Assembly (NCBI GenBank): GCA_035948415.1 | Contig: DASZJD010000054.1 | Coordinates: 55,600 to 119,599, forward strand | Reading direction: 5' to 3' | DNA length: 64,000 bases | Origin: Acidimicrobiia bacterium | GTDB lineage: Bacteria > Actinomycetota > Acidimicrobiia > IMCC26256 > PALSA-555 | In this document: positions 57,054-64,000 of the stretch, piece after piece | Layout of the letters: every line of letters begins with the position of its first letter | How positions within the stretch are numbered: the stretch's first letter is position 1 | Position numbers and translations under genes: made by a program | The notes under the pieces: generated by a model | What the model was told of the DNA's origin: nothing | Seen by the model: the letters and a program-made list of their open reading frames with translations, nothing else | Database searches by the model: none

Positions 57054-59467
57054 GCGACCGCCGCCTCCTCCCGCCGGTCGCCCTCCCGGACCTCGTCTCG
57101 GTCGTCGTCGTCGCCGGCGCCGACGCGGCGGCGACGGAGGCCGCCCTCGCCCGGATCGAGGGCCTCGAGCGCGGCGGCCCGCGGGTCGAGACCATCGTGG
57201 TCGTGCCGCCGGACGCGGCCGCACCGCCGAGCGCGCCGGCGAGGCGGGCCCGCGAGGTGGTCCGCCTCGAGCAGTGGTCGGGAACCGGCGCGGCGCGCAA
57301 CGCGGGGGCCGAGGCCGCGCGCGGCGGCCGCCTGGCCTTCCTCTCGGTCGACGCGCGCCCCGGCCCACGGTGGCTCTCGGCGGCCGTCGCGGCGCTGCGG
57401 ACCGACAGCCGAGCCGTCGGCGCGGCGTCGAAGGTCGTCGCCGAGGACGGGACGATCGAGTTCGCGGGCGCGGCCATGACCTTCGCCGGCGAGCCGAGGG
57501 CGCTCCACGCCGGCGAGCCCGAGGAGGCGATCGAGGACCACGCCGACGAGGCGCTGTTCGCCGCCGAGGCGGCGATGATCGTCGACGCGCGAGCCTTCCG
57601 CTGGGTCGGGGGCTTCGACTCCGAGCTCGCGCCGGGGGTCGAGTTCGCCGACCTCGGCTGGCGGCTCTGGCTTCGAGGGTTTCGGATCCGGTACGTGCCC
57701 GAGTCGGTGGTCGTCGGGCGGGCCTGGCCGCGGCCGGCGTCGGAGCCCGACGCGACCCGGCACGCGTTCGGGTCGCTCGGGATGATCTACAAGAACTACG
57801 ACGAGGCTCGCCTGGGTCGGATCCTCGCCGCCGCCGTCCTGCAGGCCGGCCGCAGCCGCGCCGGGGCCGCCGCCGCCGAGCGCTTCACCGCGGCGATGCC
57901 CGCGCTCGTGGCGGCGCGGGAGGCGGTCCAACAGCAGCGCGTCGTCGGGGACGCGCAGCTGCTCCCGCTCTTCCGAGAGCCCCTCGCGCAGGCGGAGAGT
58001 CCGTCGGCCGAGGACGTCGCCGACGCCTTCGGCGTCCAGCAGGAGTTCGCCAGGCACCGGATCGCGATCGTGACCCCCGACGTGCTGCGTCCCCAGATGG
58101 CCGGCCCGGCGATCCGCGCCTGGCAGATGGCGATCGCGTTGTCCCAAGAGCACGACGTCCGCTTGGCCAGCACCACGACCTGCGAGCTCTCGCACCCGGA
58201 CTTCCCCGTCTCGCACGTCGGCGTCAAGGAGTTCAAGGAGCTCGAAGCCTGGTGCGACGTCCTGATCTTCCAAGGCCACGTGCTCGACGACTATCAGTGG
58301 CTGCGGCACTCTCCGAAGGTGCTCGTCGTCGACATCTACGACCCGTTCCACCTCGAGGTGCTCGAAGCCACCCGCGATCTCACGGACTACGCGCGCCGCA
58401 ACGCCGTGCGAATCGCCGCCGAGGTGGTGAACGAGCAGCTCGTGCGCGGCGACTACTTCCTCTGCGCCAGCGAGAAGCAGCGCGACTTCTGGCTCGGGCA
58501 GCTCGCCGGCGTCGGGCGGATCAACGCCGCCGTGTACGACGGCAACGAGAACCTGGCGTCGCTCATCGCGGTCGTGCCGTTCGGTGCGAGCGACGCCGAG
58601 CCTCGCCACACGCGGGCCGTGATGAAGGGCGTCCTGCCCGGGATCGGCACCGACGACAAGGTCGTGCTGTGGGGCGGGGGCGTCTACAACTGGTTCGACC
58701 CGCTGACCCTCATTCGGGCCACCGACCGGCTCCGGCACCGCATCCCGGAGGTCCGCACGTACTTCATGGGCATGCAGCACCCGAACCCGAAGGTCCCCGC
58801 CATGCGGATGGGCTACGAGACGCAACGGCTGGCCGAGGAGCTGGGCCTGGTCGGGAAGTACGTCTTCTTCAACGAGGGGTGGGTCGACTACGAGGACCGG
58901 CAGAACTACCTCCTCGAATCGGACGTGGGCGTCAGCCTCCACCTCGACCGGGTCGAGACCGCGTTCTCGTTCCGGACCCGGATCCTCGACTACCTCTGGG
59001 CGTCGTTGCCGGTCGTCGCCACCCACGGTGACTCCTTCGCCGATCTCATCGAGCTGCACGGGCTGGGGGTCACCGTCCCGCCGCAGGACGACGCCGCGCT
59101 GGAGGAGGCGCTCTTCGTCCTGCTGACCGACGAGGAGCGGCGAGCCGCGTGTCGTGCCGCCGTGAGCCGCTGCGTGGAGGAGTTTCGCTGGCAGCGGACG
59201 CTGGCGCCGCTGCTCGAGTTCTGCCGCGCCCCGAGGCGGGCGCCCGACCTCGTGGACCCCCGCCAACGGGCCCTGATCGGCGACCCGCTGCTGCACAGCT
59301 GGGGCGCGCCGACCTGGCGGGACACGCTCGGGCGAGTCGTCGACCACGCCCGGCACGGCGAGTACGACGAGCTGGTGCGCAAGCTGCGGGGCCGCGCCCG
59401 GCGCCTGCTGTTCCCCGACGCCCTCGGTCCGGGGGGCTGGGGAGACGCGGAGTGGCCCCGAGGCTGA
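57050..59467 (+). CDS. Large glycosyltransferase: GT2-like plus GT4-like domains
   Basis: The 805 residues combine an N-terminal GT2-like domain (about 10-260; RNAGAEAARGG, VGGFDSELAPGVEFADLGWRL) and a C-terminal GT-B domain (about 345-720; VTPDVLRPQMAGPAIRAWQM, VVLWGGGVYNWFDPLTLIRA, FNEGWVDYEDRQNYL). The place of the GT2 DxD reads LSVDARP, so the first Asp is missing and that domain may be weak or inactive. It overlaps the exporter ATPase, so it belongs to the same export operon. The sugar is unknown. Confidence 0.85.
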   Translation: MSDRRLLPPVALPDLVSVVVVAGADAAATEAALARIEGLERGGPRVETIVVVPPDAAAPPSAPARRAREVVRLEQWSGTGAARNAGAEAARGGRLAFLSVDARPGPRWLSAAVAALRTDSRAVGAASKVVAEDGTIEFAGAAMTFAGEPRALHAGEPEEAIEDHADEALFAAEAAMIVDARAFRWVGGFDSELAPGVEFADLGWRLWLRGFRIRYVPESVVVGRAWPRPASEPDATRHAFGSLGMIYKNYDEARLGRILAAAVLQAGRSRAGAAAAERFTAAMPALVAAREAVQQQRVVGDAQLLPLFREPLAQAESPSAEDVADAFGVQQEFARHRIAIVTPDVLRPQMAGPAIRAWQMAIALSQEHDVRLASTTTCELSHPDFPVSHVGVKEFKELEAWCDVLIFQGHVLDDYQWLRHSPKVLVVDIYDPFHLEVLEATRDLTDYARRNAVRIAAEVVNEQLVRGDYFLCASEKQRDFWLGQLAGVGRINAAVYDGNENLASLIAVVPFGASDAEPRHTRAVMKGVLPGIGTDDKVVLWGGGVYNWFDPLTLIRATDRLRHRIPEVRTYFMGMQHPNPKVPAMRMGYETQRLAEELGLVGKYVFFNEGWVDYEDRQNYLLESDVGVSLHLDRVETAFSFRTRILDYLWASLPVVATHGDSFADLIELHGLGVTVPPQDDAALEEALFVLLTDEERRAACRAAVSRCVEEFRWQRTLAPLLEFCRAPRRAPDLVDPRQRALIGDPLLHSWGAPTWRDTLGRVVDHARHGEYDELVRKLRGRARRLLFPDALGPGGWGDAEWPRG

Positions 59468-59493
59468 GGCCGGGCCGCGGCGCCCGCCGCCCG

Positions 59494-60855
59494 TCAGGGC
59501 GGGGGCTCGAGCGGCGCGGTCGTGCTGGGGCGCGCGTCCCACGACGGCTCCCAGACCGGGGCCTCGAGGCCGCGGCGCCGGTCCCGGCGGCGGGCGCGCA
59601 GCATCGGGGCGAGACGCGCCAGGTACCCGACGAAGGCGCGGATCCGCTGCCGGACGATGAGTGGTCGAGGGTGGCGGCCCCGCAGCAGCGGGCTGAGGAT
59701 GTCGCGGCGCGCGTACGACGCGGTCGAGAGCAGGTACCGGAAGGGGGCGCGCAGCGCCACGCCGGCCGGTGCGTGCCGGGCGACCACCAGCAGACGATTC
59801 CGCTCGTCGTAGTACCGCTTCAGCGCCGATCCCTCATTCGTGGTCGCGGCGTGGAGGTGGCGGACTGTCGACGCCGGCACGGAGCGGTAGCGCCAGCCGA
59901 GGCGGCGACCCCGCCAGGCGAGCTCGACGTCCTCGTAGTAGAGGAACAAGCGCTCGTCGAAGAGGCCCACCTGCTCGAGGTATCGCCGCCGGAGGAGCAC
60001 GGCGCCACCGCACCAGGCGAACACGTCCTGCGGCTCGTCGAACTGGCCGTCGTCGACCTGGAGGTACCCGCGGTCGGCCGCGTAGCCGCCGCGGACCAGG
60101 TCGGTGCCGACGTTGTTGACGACGGTGAGCGGGGGCCCGTCCAGCGGCACCTCGTGCCACGTCGGCCGCGTCGCCACGTCGAGCTCGACCCGGTGCCCGC
60201 CGGACGCCACCGTCACCCGGACCGGCGCTGCCGCCGCCAGGAGGAGCTCGCCCGTGTGCGGACCGCCGCCGCCGACCGGCACCCGCAGGCGGGCCGAGGC
60301 CGCGGTCCACTCGGCCCGAGCGGCCGTCGGGCCGGGCTCCGGACCCCAGAACCCGCACACGGTCTGGGCTCGGTCCCAGGCCTCCTTCCCGTCGGTCCGG
60401 GCGCCGAGGACGGACACGCCGAGCTGGCGGCGGTCCCCCCGGCCTCGACGGTGGGTCTCGGCTTCGATCGTGAGCTCCACGAACCGATCGGCGAAGAGGA
60501 TCTTCGGGCACGCCGCGCCGAGGCTGGCGTCAGACTCCAGCGTCCCGACCAGCGGGGCCAGCCAGCCGGCGTCGACGGTGGCGTCGTTGTTGACGAGGGC
60601 GACGTACTCGACCTCGCCGAGGGCGCGAACCCCCAGGTTGCAGCCGCCGGCGAAGCCGCGGTTAGTCGCGCTCTCGATCACGGTCACGGCTGGGAGCTCG
60701 TCTCGGACCCGGGCCGCGATCCCGTCGTCCGACGCGTTGTCGACCAGGACCACCGGCACGGGATCGGCGGCGGCCGCCAGCAGGCTCCGCAGGCAGGCGA
60801 GCGTGACCTCACCGCCGTTGTAGTTGAGGACGACGACCCCGACCCTGGGTGTCAT
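59494..60855 (-). CDS. Glycosyltransferase family 2 (rhamnosyltransferase-like)
   Basis: A 453-residue GT-A enzyme: VGVVVLNYNGGEVTLACLRS at the start, VDNASDDG, RGFAGGCNLG and the metal-binding NND in ALVNNDATVDAG (about residues 86-97), then FAWCGGAVLLRRR and LFLYYEDVELAWRGR. About 120 extra residues are inserted between the NND motif and the acceptor segment. The C-terminus is basic. It overlaps rmlD by 4 nt, so it probably transfers rhamnose from dTDP-rhamnose. Confidence 0.9.
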   Translation of the reverse strand: MTPRVGVVVLNYNGGEVTLACLRSLLAAAADPVPVVLVDNASDDGIAARVRDELPAVTVIESATNRGFAGGCNLGVRALGEVEYVALVNNDATVDAGWLAPLVGTLESDASLGAACPKILFADRFVELTIEAETHRRGRGDRRQLGVSVLGARTDGKEAWDRAQTVCGFWGPEPGPTAARAEWTAASARLRVPVGGGGPHTGELLLAAAAPVRVTVASGGHRVELDVATRPTWHEVPLDGPPLTVVNNVGTDLVRGGYAADRGYLQVDDGQFDEPQDVFAWCGGAVLLRRRYLEQVGLFDERLFLYYEDVELAWRGRRLGWRYRSVPASTVRHLHAATTNEGSALKRYYDERNRLLVVARHAPAGVALRAPFRYLLSTASYARRDILSPLLRGRHPRPLIVRQRIRAFVGYLARLAPMLRARRRDRRRGLEAPVWEPSWDARPSTTAPLEPPP

Positions 60856-61700
60856 CGGGCGACGAGCTCAGCGACGAGCCGGTCGAGCGACGCCCGGTAG
60901 TGGGGGAGGAGGGGGAGGCCCGAGAGGCGCAGGGCCAGGTTGTCGAGCACCGAGTTCGCGGGTCGAGGTGCCGGGCGCGGCGGGTCGAGCTCCGCGGTCG
61001 AGATCGGGCGTACCCGCTCGGGGTCGAGCCCGGCCGACTCGAGGACGGCGCGCGCGAACTCGTACCAGGTCACGACGCCCTGGTTCGTCACGTGGAAGAG
61101 CCCCGGTCGTCGCTCGGCGACCAGCCGCCGGATGGCGCCGGCGGCGTCGGCCGCGAACGTCGGGTGCCCGCGCTGGTCGTCGACGAACGCCAGCCGGTCC
61201 CGCTCACCCGCGAGCCGAAGGATGGTCTTGACCATGTTGGCGCCGTGCCGGCCGCACACCCACGACAGCCGGACGACCGTCGACGCCGGGTCCCGGCCGA
61301 GCTCCCGCTCGCCCGCCAGCTTCGATCGACCGTAGACCGAGCGTGGGTTGGGGTCGTCCCACTCCGTGTACGGGCCCGGCTTCGTGCCGTCGAACACGTA
61401 ATCCGTCGACAGGTAGCAGAGATGCGCGCCGACCCGGCGGGCGGCCTCGGCGACGTGCCGCGTCCCGAGGCCGTTCACCGCCAGGGCGCGGTCGGGGTCG
61501 GCCTCGCAGGCGTCGACCTCGGTCCACGCCGCCGCGTGCACGATCGCGTCCGGCCCCGAGGCGGTCACGCACGCCAGCACCGCCTCACGCTCGGTCACGT
61601 CGAGCGTCGCGTGGTCCGTGGCGACGACGTCGTGGTCCGCGAAGGCGCTCACGATCTCGTGTCCCACCTGACCGCCTGCGCCCGTGACGAGGACGCGCAC
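60852..61700 (-). CDS. rmlD: dTDP-4-dehydrorhamnose reductase
   Basis: RmlD (282 residues) makes dTDP-L-rhamnose with NADPH. It has TGAGGQVGHEI (about residues 6-16), HAAAWTEVDACE (about 61-72), STDYVFDGT (about 99-107) and the catalytic YGRSK (about 123-127). GTG start at 61700. It is 4 nt downstream of rmlB and overlaps the glycosyltransferase gene. Confidence 0.96.
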   Translation of the reverse strand: MRVLVTGAGGQVGHEIVSAFADHDVVATDHATLDVTEREAVLACVTASGPDAIVHAAAWTEVDACEADPDRALAVNGLGTRHVAEAARRVGAHLCYLSTDYVFDGTKPGPYTEWDDPNPRSVYGRSKLAGERELGRDPASTVVRLSWVCGRHGANMVKTILRLAGERDRLAFVDDQRGHPTFAADAAGAIRRLVAERRPGLFHVTNQGVVTWYEFARAVLESAGLDPERVRPISTAELDPPRPAPRPANSVLDNLALRLSGLPLLPHYRASLDRLVAELVAR

Positions 61701-61704
61701 GTCG

Positions 61705-62667
61705 CTAGTCCCCTCGCCGCTTCAGCGGCTCCCACCACCAGCGATGCTCGCGATACCAGGACACCGTGGTCTCGAGCGCGGCCGCGAACTCCCAGGTCGG
61801 CGCCCAACCGAGGGCGCGGACCTTGCGGGTGTCGATCGAGTAGCGCCGGTCGTGCCCGAGCCGGTCGGTGACGTACTCGATCATCGTCTCGTCGTGGCGC
61901 AGCAGCCCGAGAACGGCCTCGGTCACGGCCCGGTTCGGCATCTCGTTGCCGGCCCCGATGTTGTAGATCTCACCCACCTCGCCGCGTCGCAGCACGAGGT
62001 CGATCGCGGCGCAGTTGTCCTCGACGAAGCACCAATCCCGGACGTTGAGGCCGTCCCCGTAGAGGGGAACCCGCTGGCCGTCGAGCAGGTTCGTGATGAA
62101 CAGCGGGAGGATCTTCTCGGGGTACTGGTAGGGGCCGAAGTTGTTCGAGGAGCGGGTCACGATGACCGGAAGCCCGTAGGTCGCCTGGTAGGCCAGCGCG
62201 ATGAGGTCCGACGCCGCCTTCGATGCCGAGTACGGCGAGCGGGGCTCGACGCGGTCGGTCTCGGCGAACGATCCCGCCTCGATCGATCCGTAGACCTCGT
62301 CGGTCGAGACCTGGAGGAATCGTCCGACGCCGAGGCGGGTGGCCACGTCGCACAACACGTTGGTCCCGTCGCAGTTCGTGCGGACGAACCGGTCGGGAGA
62401 GGCGATCGACCGGTCGACGTGGCTCTCCGCCGCGAAGTGGACGACGGTGTCGTGACCCTCCAGCGCCGCCGCGACCGCGTCGCGGTCGGTGATGTCGCCC
62501 TTGACGAACGTGTACCGATGATCGTCGTCGAGGCCGCGGAGGTTGTCGAGGTTGCCGGCGTACGTGAGCGCGTCGAACACCGTGACGTGGTCGTCGGAGC
62601 CCGCGAGGACGTGGCGGACGAAGTTGGAGCCGATGAAGCCGGCGCCGCCGGTGACGAGGATTCGCAT
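61705..62667 (-). CDS. rmlB: dTDP-glucose 4,6-dehydratase
   Basis: RmlB (320 residues) forms dTDP-4-keto-6-deoxyglucose. TGGAGFIGSNFVRH (about residues 6-19), STDEVYG with catalytic Asp and Glu (about 116-122) and the YSASK active-site motif (about 141-145) are present. It starts with ATG at 62667, 2 nt downstream of rmlC. Confidence 0.97.
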   Translation of the reverse strand: MRILVTGGAGFIGSNFVRHVLAGSDDHVTVFDALTYAGNLDNLRGLDDDHRYTFVKGDITDRDAVAAALEGHDTVVHFAAESHVDRSIASPDRFVRTNCDGTNVLCDVATRLGVGRFLQVSTDEVYGSIEAGSFAETDRVEPRSPYSASKAASDLIALAYQATYGLPVIVTRSSNNFGPYQYPEKILPLFITNLLDGQRVPLYGDGLNVRDWCFVEDNCAAIDLVLRRGEVGEIYNIGAGNEMPNRAVTEAVLGLLRHDETMIEYVTDRLGHDRRYSIDTRKVRALGWAPTWEFAAALETTVSWYREHRWWWEPLKRRGD

Positions 62668-62669
62668 GG

Positions 62670-63236
62670 TCAGGCTCGAAGGGACCAGTGGGGGCGTCGC
62701 TCCGCCGGGAGCTCGGCCCGTCCCGGGTTGGCCCGGTCACGGCCCGAGAGGGTCGGATCGATGATGCCCCAGTCGGCGGCGATCGCGGGATCATCCCAGG
62801 CCACACCGAGCTCGTCCTCGGGGTTGTAGTAGCCGTCGACGAGATAGGTGATCGTCATGTCGGTGAGGGCCGCGAACCCGTGGGCCACGCCCGGTGGGAT
62901 GAAGATGCCTCGATGGTCGTGCGTGCCATCCGCGCGGGTCCCCAGATCGAGGGTCAAGGTCGCGCCGTCCGTCGGCCCGGACGCCCGCAGGTCGTGCAAC
63001 ACGATGCGTGCTCGCCCGAACGGCACGTACCAGTAGTCGGCTTGGTGCAGATGATAGTGGAGGCCCACGAGCGAGCCCTGCCTGCGGTCGGCCCGGTTGG
63101 CCTGGATCATCTCCCGACCTTGCGGGAACCACGACCGGCGGTAGGTCTCGACGAAGACGCCTCGCTCATCGCCGACCACGGTCGGGTCGGCGACGTACAC
63201 GCCGGCGATGACCTCCGACTCGGTGACGGTGGGCAT
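62670..63236 (-). CDS. rmlC: dTDP-4-dehydrorhamnose 3,5-epimerase
   Basis: RmlC (188 residues) epimerises C3 and C5 of the sugar. The cupin core has DERGVFVETYRRSWF (about 23-37), GSLVGLHYHLHQADYW (about 54-69), with catalytic His, and GIFIPPGVAHGFAAL (about 108-122). The ATG at 63236 has no overlap; rmlA lies 13 nt upstream. Confidence 0.95.
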   Translation of the reverse strand: MPTVTESEVIAGVYVADPTVVGDERGVFVETYRRSWFPQGREMIQANRADRRQGSLVGLHYHLHQADYWYVPFGRARIVLHDLRASGPTDGATLTLDLGTRADGTHDHRGIFIPPGVAHGFAALTDMTITYLVDGYYNPEDELGVAWDDPAIAADWGIIDPTLSGRDRANPGRAELPAERRPHWSLRA

Positions 63237-63249
63237 GAGGCGAGAGGGT

Positions 63250-64000
63250 CTAGCCGAGATCCACGTTGGAGTGATCACCGAGCATGAGCCGCAGCGCTCG
63301 TGGTCGCCGACCGGATCTCGTGACCTCCACCTCGCGGCCGATGAGCGAGTCGGCGATCCCGTTGACGCCGACGATCCGGCTCCGCTCGAGGACCACCGAG
63401 TGGTCGAGCTCGGTGTCCACGATCTCGCAGTCGTTGGCGATGGAGGTGAAGGGCCCGACGTAGCTGTCGACCAGCCGGGTGTTCGCACCGATGATCGCCG
63501 GGCCTCGAACGCGTGAGCTCACCAGCTTGGCGCCCGACTCGATGACGACCCGCCCCTCGATCGTCGACGCCTCGTCGACCTCGCCTCGAACCGCCGGCTC
63601 CAGGTCCTCGAGGATGTAGCGGTTGGCCTCGAGCAGCGGGTCCTTCTTCCCCGTGTCGATCCACCACCCTTCGAGCACCTCGTGCCGGACTCGATGGCCG
63701 TGGTCGAGCAGCCACTGGATCGCGTCGGTGATCTCGAGCTCTCCACGTCCAGACGGTCGAATGGAGCGGACGGCGTCGTGGACGTGACGGTCGAAGAGGT
63801 ACACGCCGACCAGGGCCAGATCGGACGGCGGCTCCGACGGCTTCTCGACCAGCCGCAGGACCTCGCCCGCTCCGTTCACCTGCGCCACCCCGAACTGACG
63901 GGGGTCGTCGACGTGGGCCAGCAGGATCTGCGCCACTGGCGCCGCGCTCCCGGCCTCGCGCTTCGAAGCCTCGAAGCGCTCCACGAAGCCGACCAGTCCC
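63250..64000 (-). CDS. rmlA: Glucose-1-phosphate thymidylyltransferase, C-terminal part (cut by window end)
   Basis: The partial protein (about 250 residues) is the C-terminal two-thirds of a long-form RmlA, which makes dTDP-glucose. It has FGVAQVNGAGEVLRLVEKPSEPPSDL and WWIDTGKKDPLLEANRYIL, then a left-handed beta-helix of hexapeptide repeats (from about VEDEASTIEGRVVIESGA). The nucleotidyl-transfer loop is outside the window. It is the first seen gene of rmlA-C-B-D-GT2. Confidence 0.93.
   Translation of the reverse strand, partial: GLVGFVERFEASKREAGSAAPVAQILLAHVDDPRQFGVAQVNGAGEVLRLVEKPSEPPSDLALVGVYLFDRHVHDAVRSIRPSGRGELEITDAIQWLLDHGHRVRHEVLEGWWIDTGKKDPLLEANRYILEDLEPAVRGEVDEASTIEGRVVIESGAKLVSSRVRGPAIIGANTRLVDSYVGPFTSIANDCEIVDTELDHSVVLERSRIVGVNGIADSLIGREVEVTRSGRRPRALRLMLGDHSNVDLG

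Noticed and set aside
1..64000. Many long open frames on the strand opposite real genes (for example opposite UPF0182, sufB and the rml genes)
   Set aside because: In DNA this GC-rich, stops are rare in shadow frames. Their products are Arg/Ala/Pro-rich or His/Val-rich without motifs, and the real frame carries clear family motifs.

Overview
The window is 64 kb of very GC-rich DNA (codon third positions almost all G or C, many GTG starts). The gene content fits a high-GC actinobacterium, probably of the Acidimicrobiia type. Pointers are the SUF operon with a Rieske ferredoxin, a complete ergothioneine operon, the UPF0182 protein beside a PDZ/S16 protease, a DUF2342 metalloprotease, and many promoters of a leaderless type. 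This placement is inferred from gene content, because no rRNA or tRNA gene was seen. I also saw no prophage, insertion sequence, CRISPR array or plasmid gene. It reads as a dense core chromosome.

Layout. 0-5.5 kb: start of polyphosphate kinase with a PHO-box-like repeat, an MFS transporter, an Eis-like acetyltransferase, a short 3-hydroxyacyl-CoA dehydrogenase and a DUF2342 metalloprotease. 5.5-11.5 kb: a degenerate SDR, a fused siroheme decarboxylase, an HtrA-like protein lacking its catalytic residues, MoaE, MreB, a HEAT-repeat protein and a small membrane protein. 11.5-16.7 kb: S16/PDZ protease, a protein with a phage MuF-like Cys motif, and UPF0182. 16.7-20.6 kb: sufB-sufD-Rieske-sufC. 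20.6-25.5 kb: SMP-30 family protein, LLM monooxygenase with hydrolase, L,D-transpeptidase and two small proteins. 25.6-28.1 kb: a second SUF cluster (sufC2-sufS-sufU, minus strand). 28.1-33.7 kb: egtA-B-C-D-E behind a 27-codon leader peptide. 33.8-39.8 kb: an osmoprotectant ABC importer whose ATPase gene is separated from its permease and binding-protein genes by two head-to-head glycosyltransferases. 39.9-44.8 kb: metallo-beta-lactamase-fold hydrolase, a pair of acyl-CoA dehydrogenases and small proteins. 44.9-47.3 kb: glycosyltransferase and flippase. 47.4-52.1 kb: E3, E2 and a LipB-LipA fusion. 52.2-54.7 kb: PPOX protein, M24 peptidase and a membrane protein. 55-64 kb: Wzm/Wzt-type polysaccharide exporter, glycosyltransferases and the rmlD-B-C-A genes for dTDP-rhamnose (rmlA cut by the window end).

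How the parts work together. The two SUF clusters carry matching ACTA-N6-TAGT inverted repeats just upstream (16785-16798 and 28141-28158), so one iron-sulfur regulator probably controls both. Fe-S clusters made there would serve the lipoyl synthase and Rieske proteins here. The lipoylation enzyme is a single LipB-LipA polypeptide encoded directly after its E2 substrate. The right end is a rhamnose-containing cell-surface polysaccharide locus.

The strongest novelty candidates are the LipB-LipA fusion, the shared SUF operator with two diverged SufC ATPases, the HtrA-like pseudoprotease, and the repeated use of a TAnnnT box 6-8 nt before start codons, three times beginning inside the TAG stop codon of the preceding gene.
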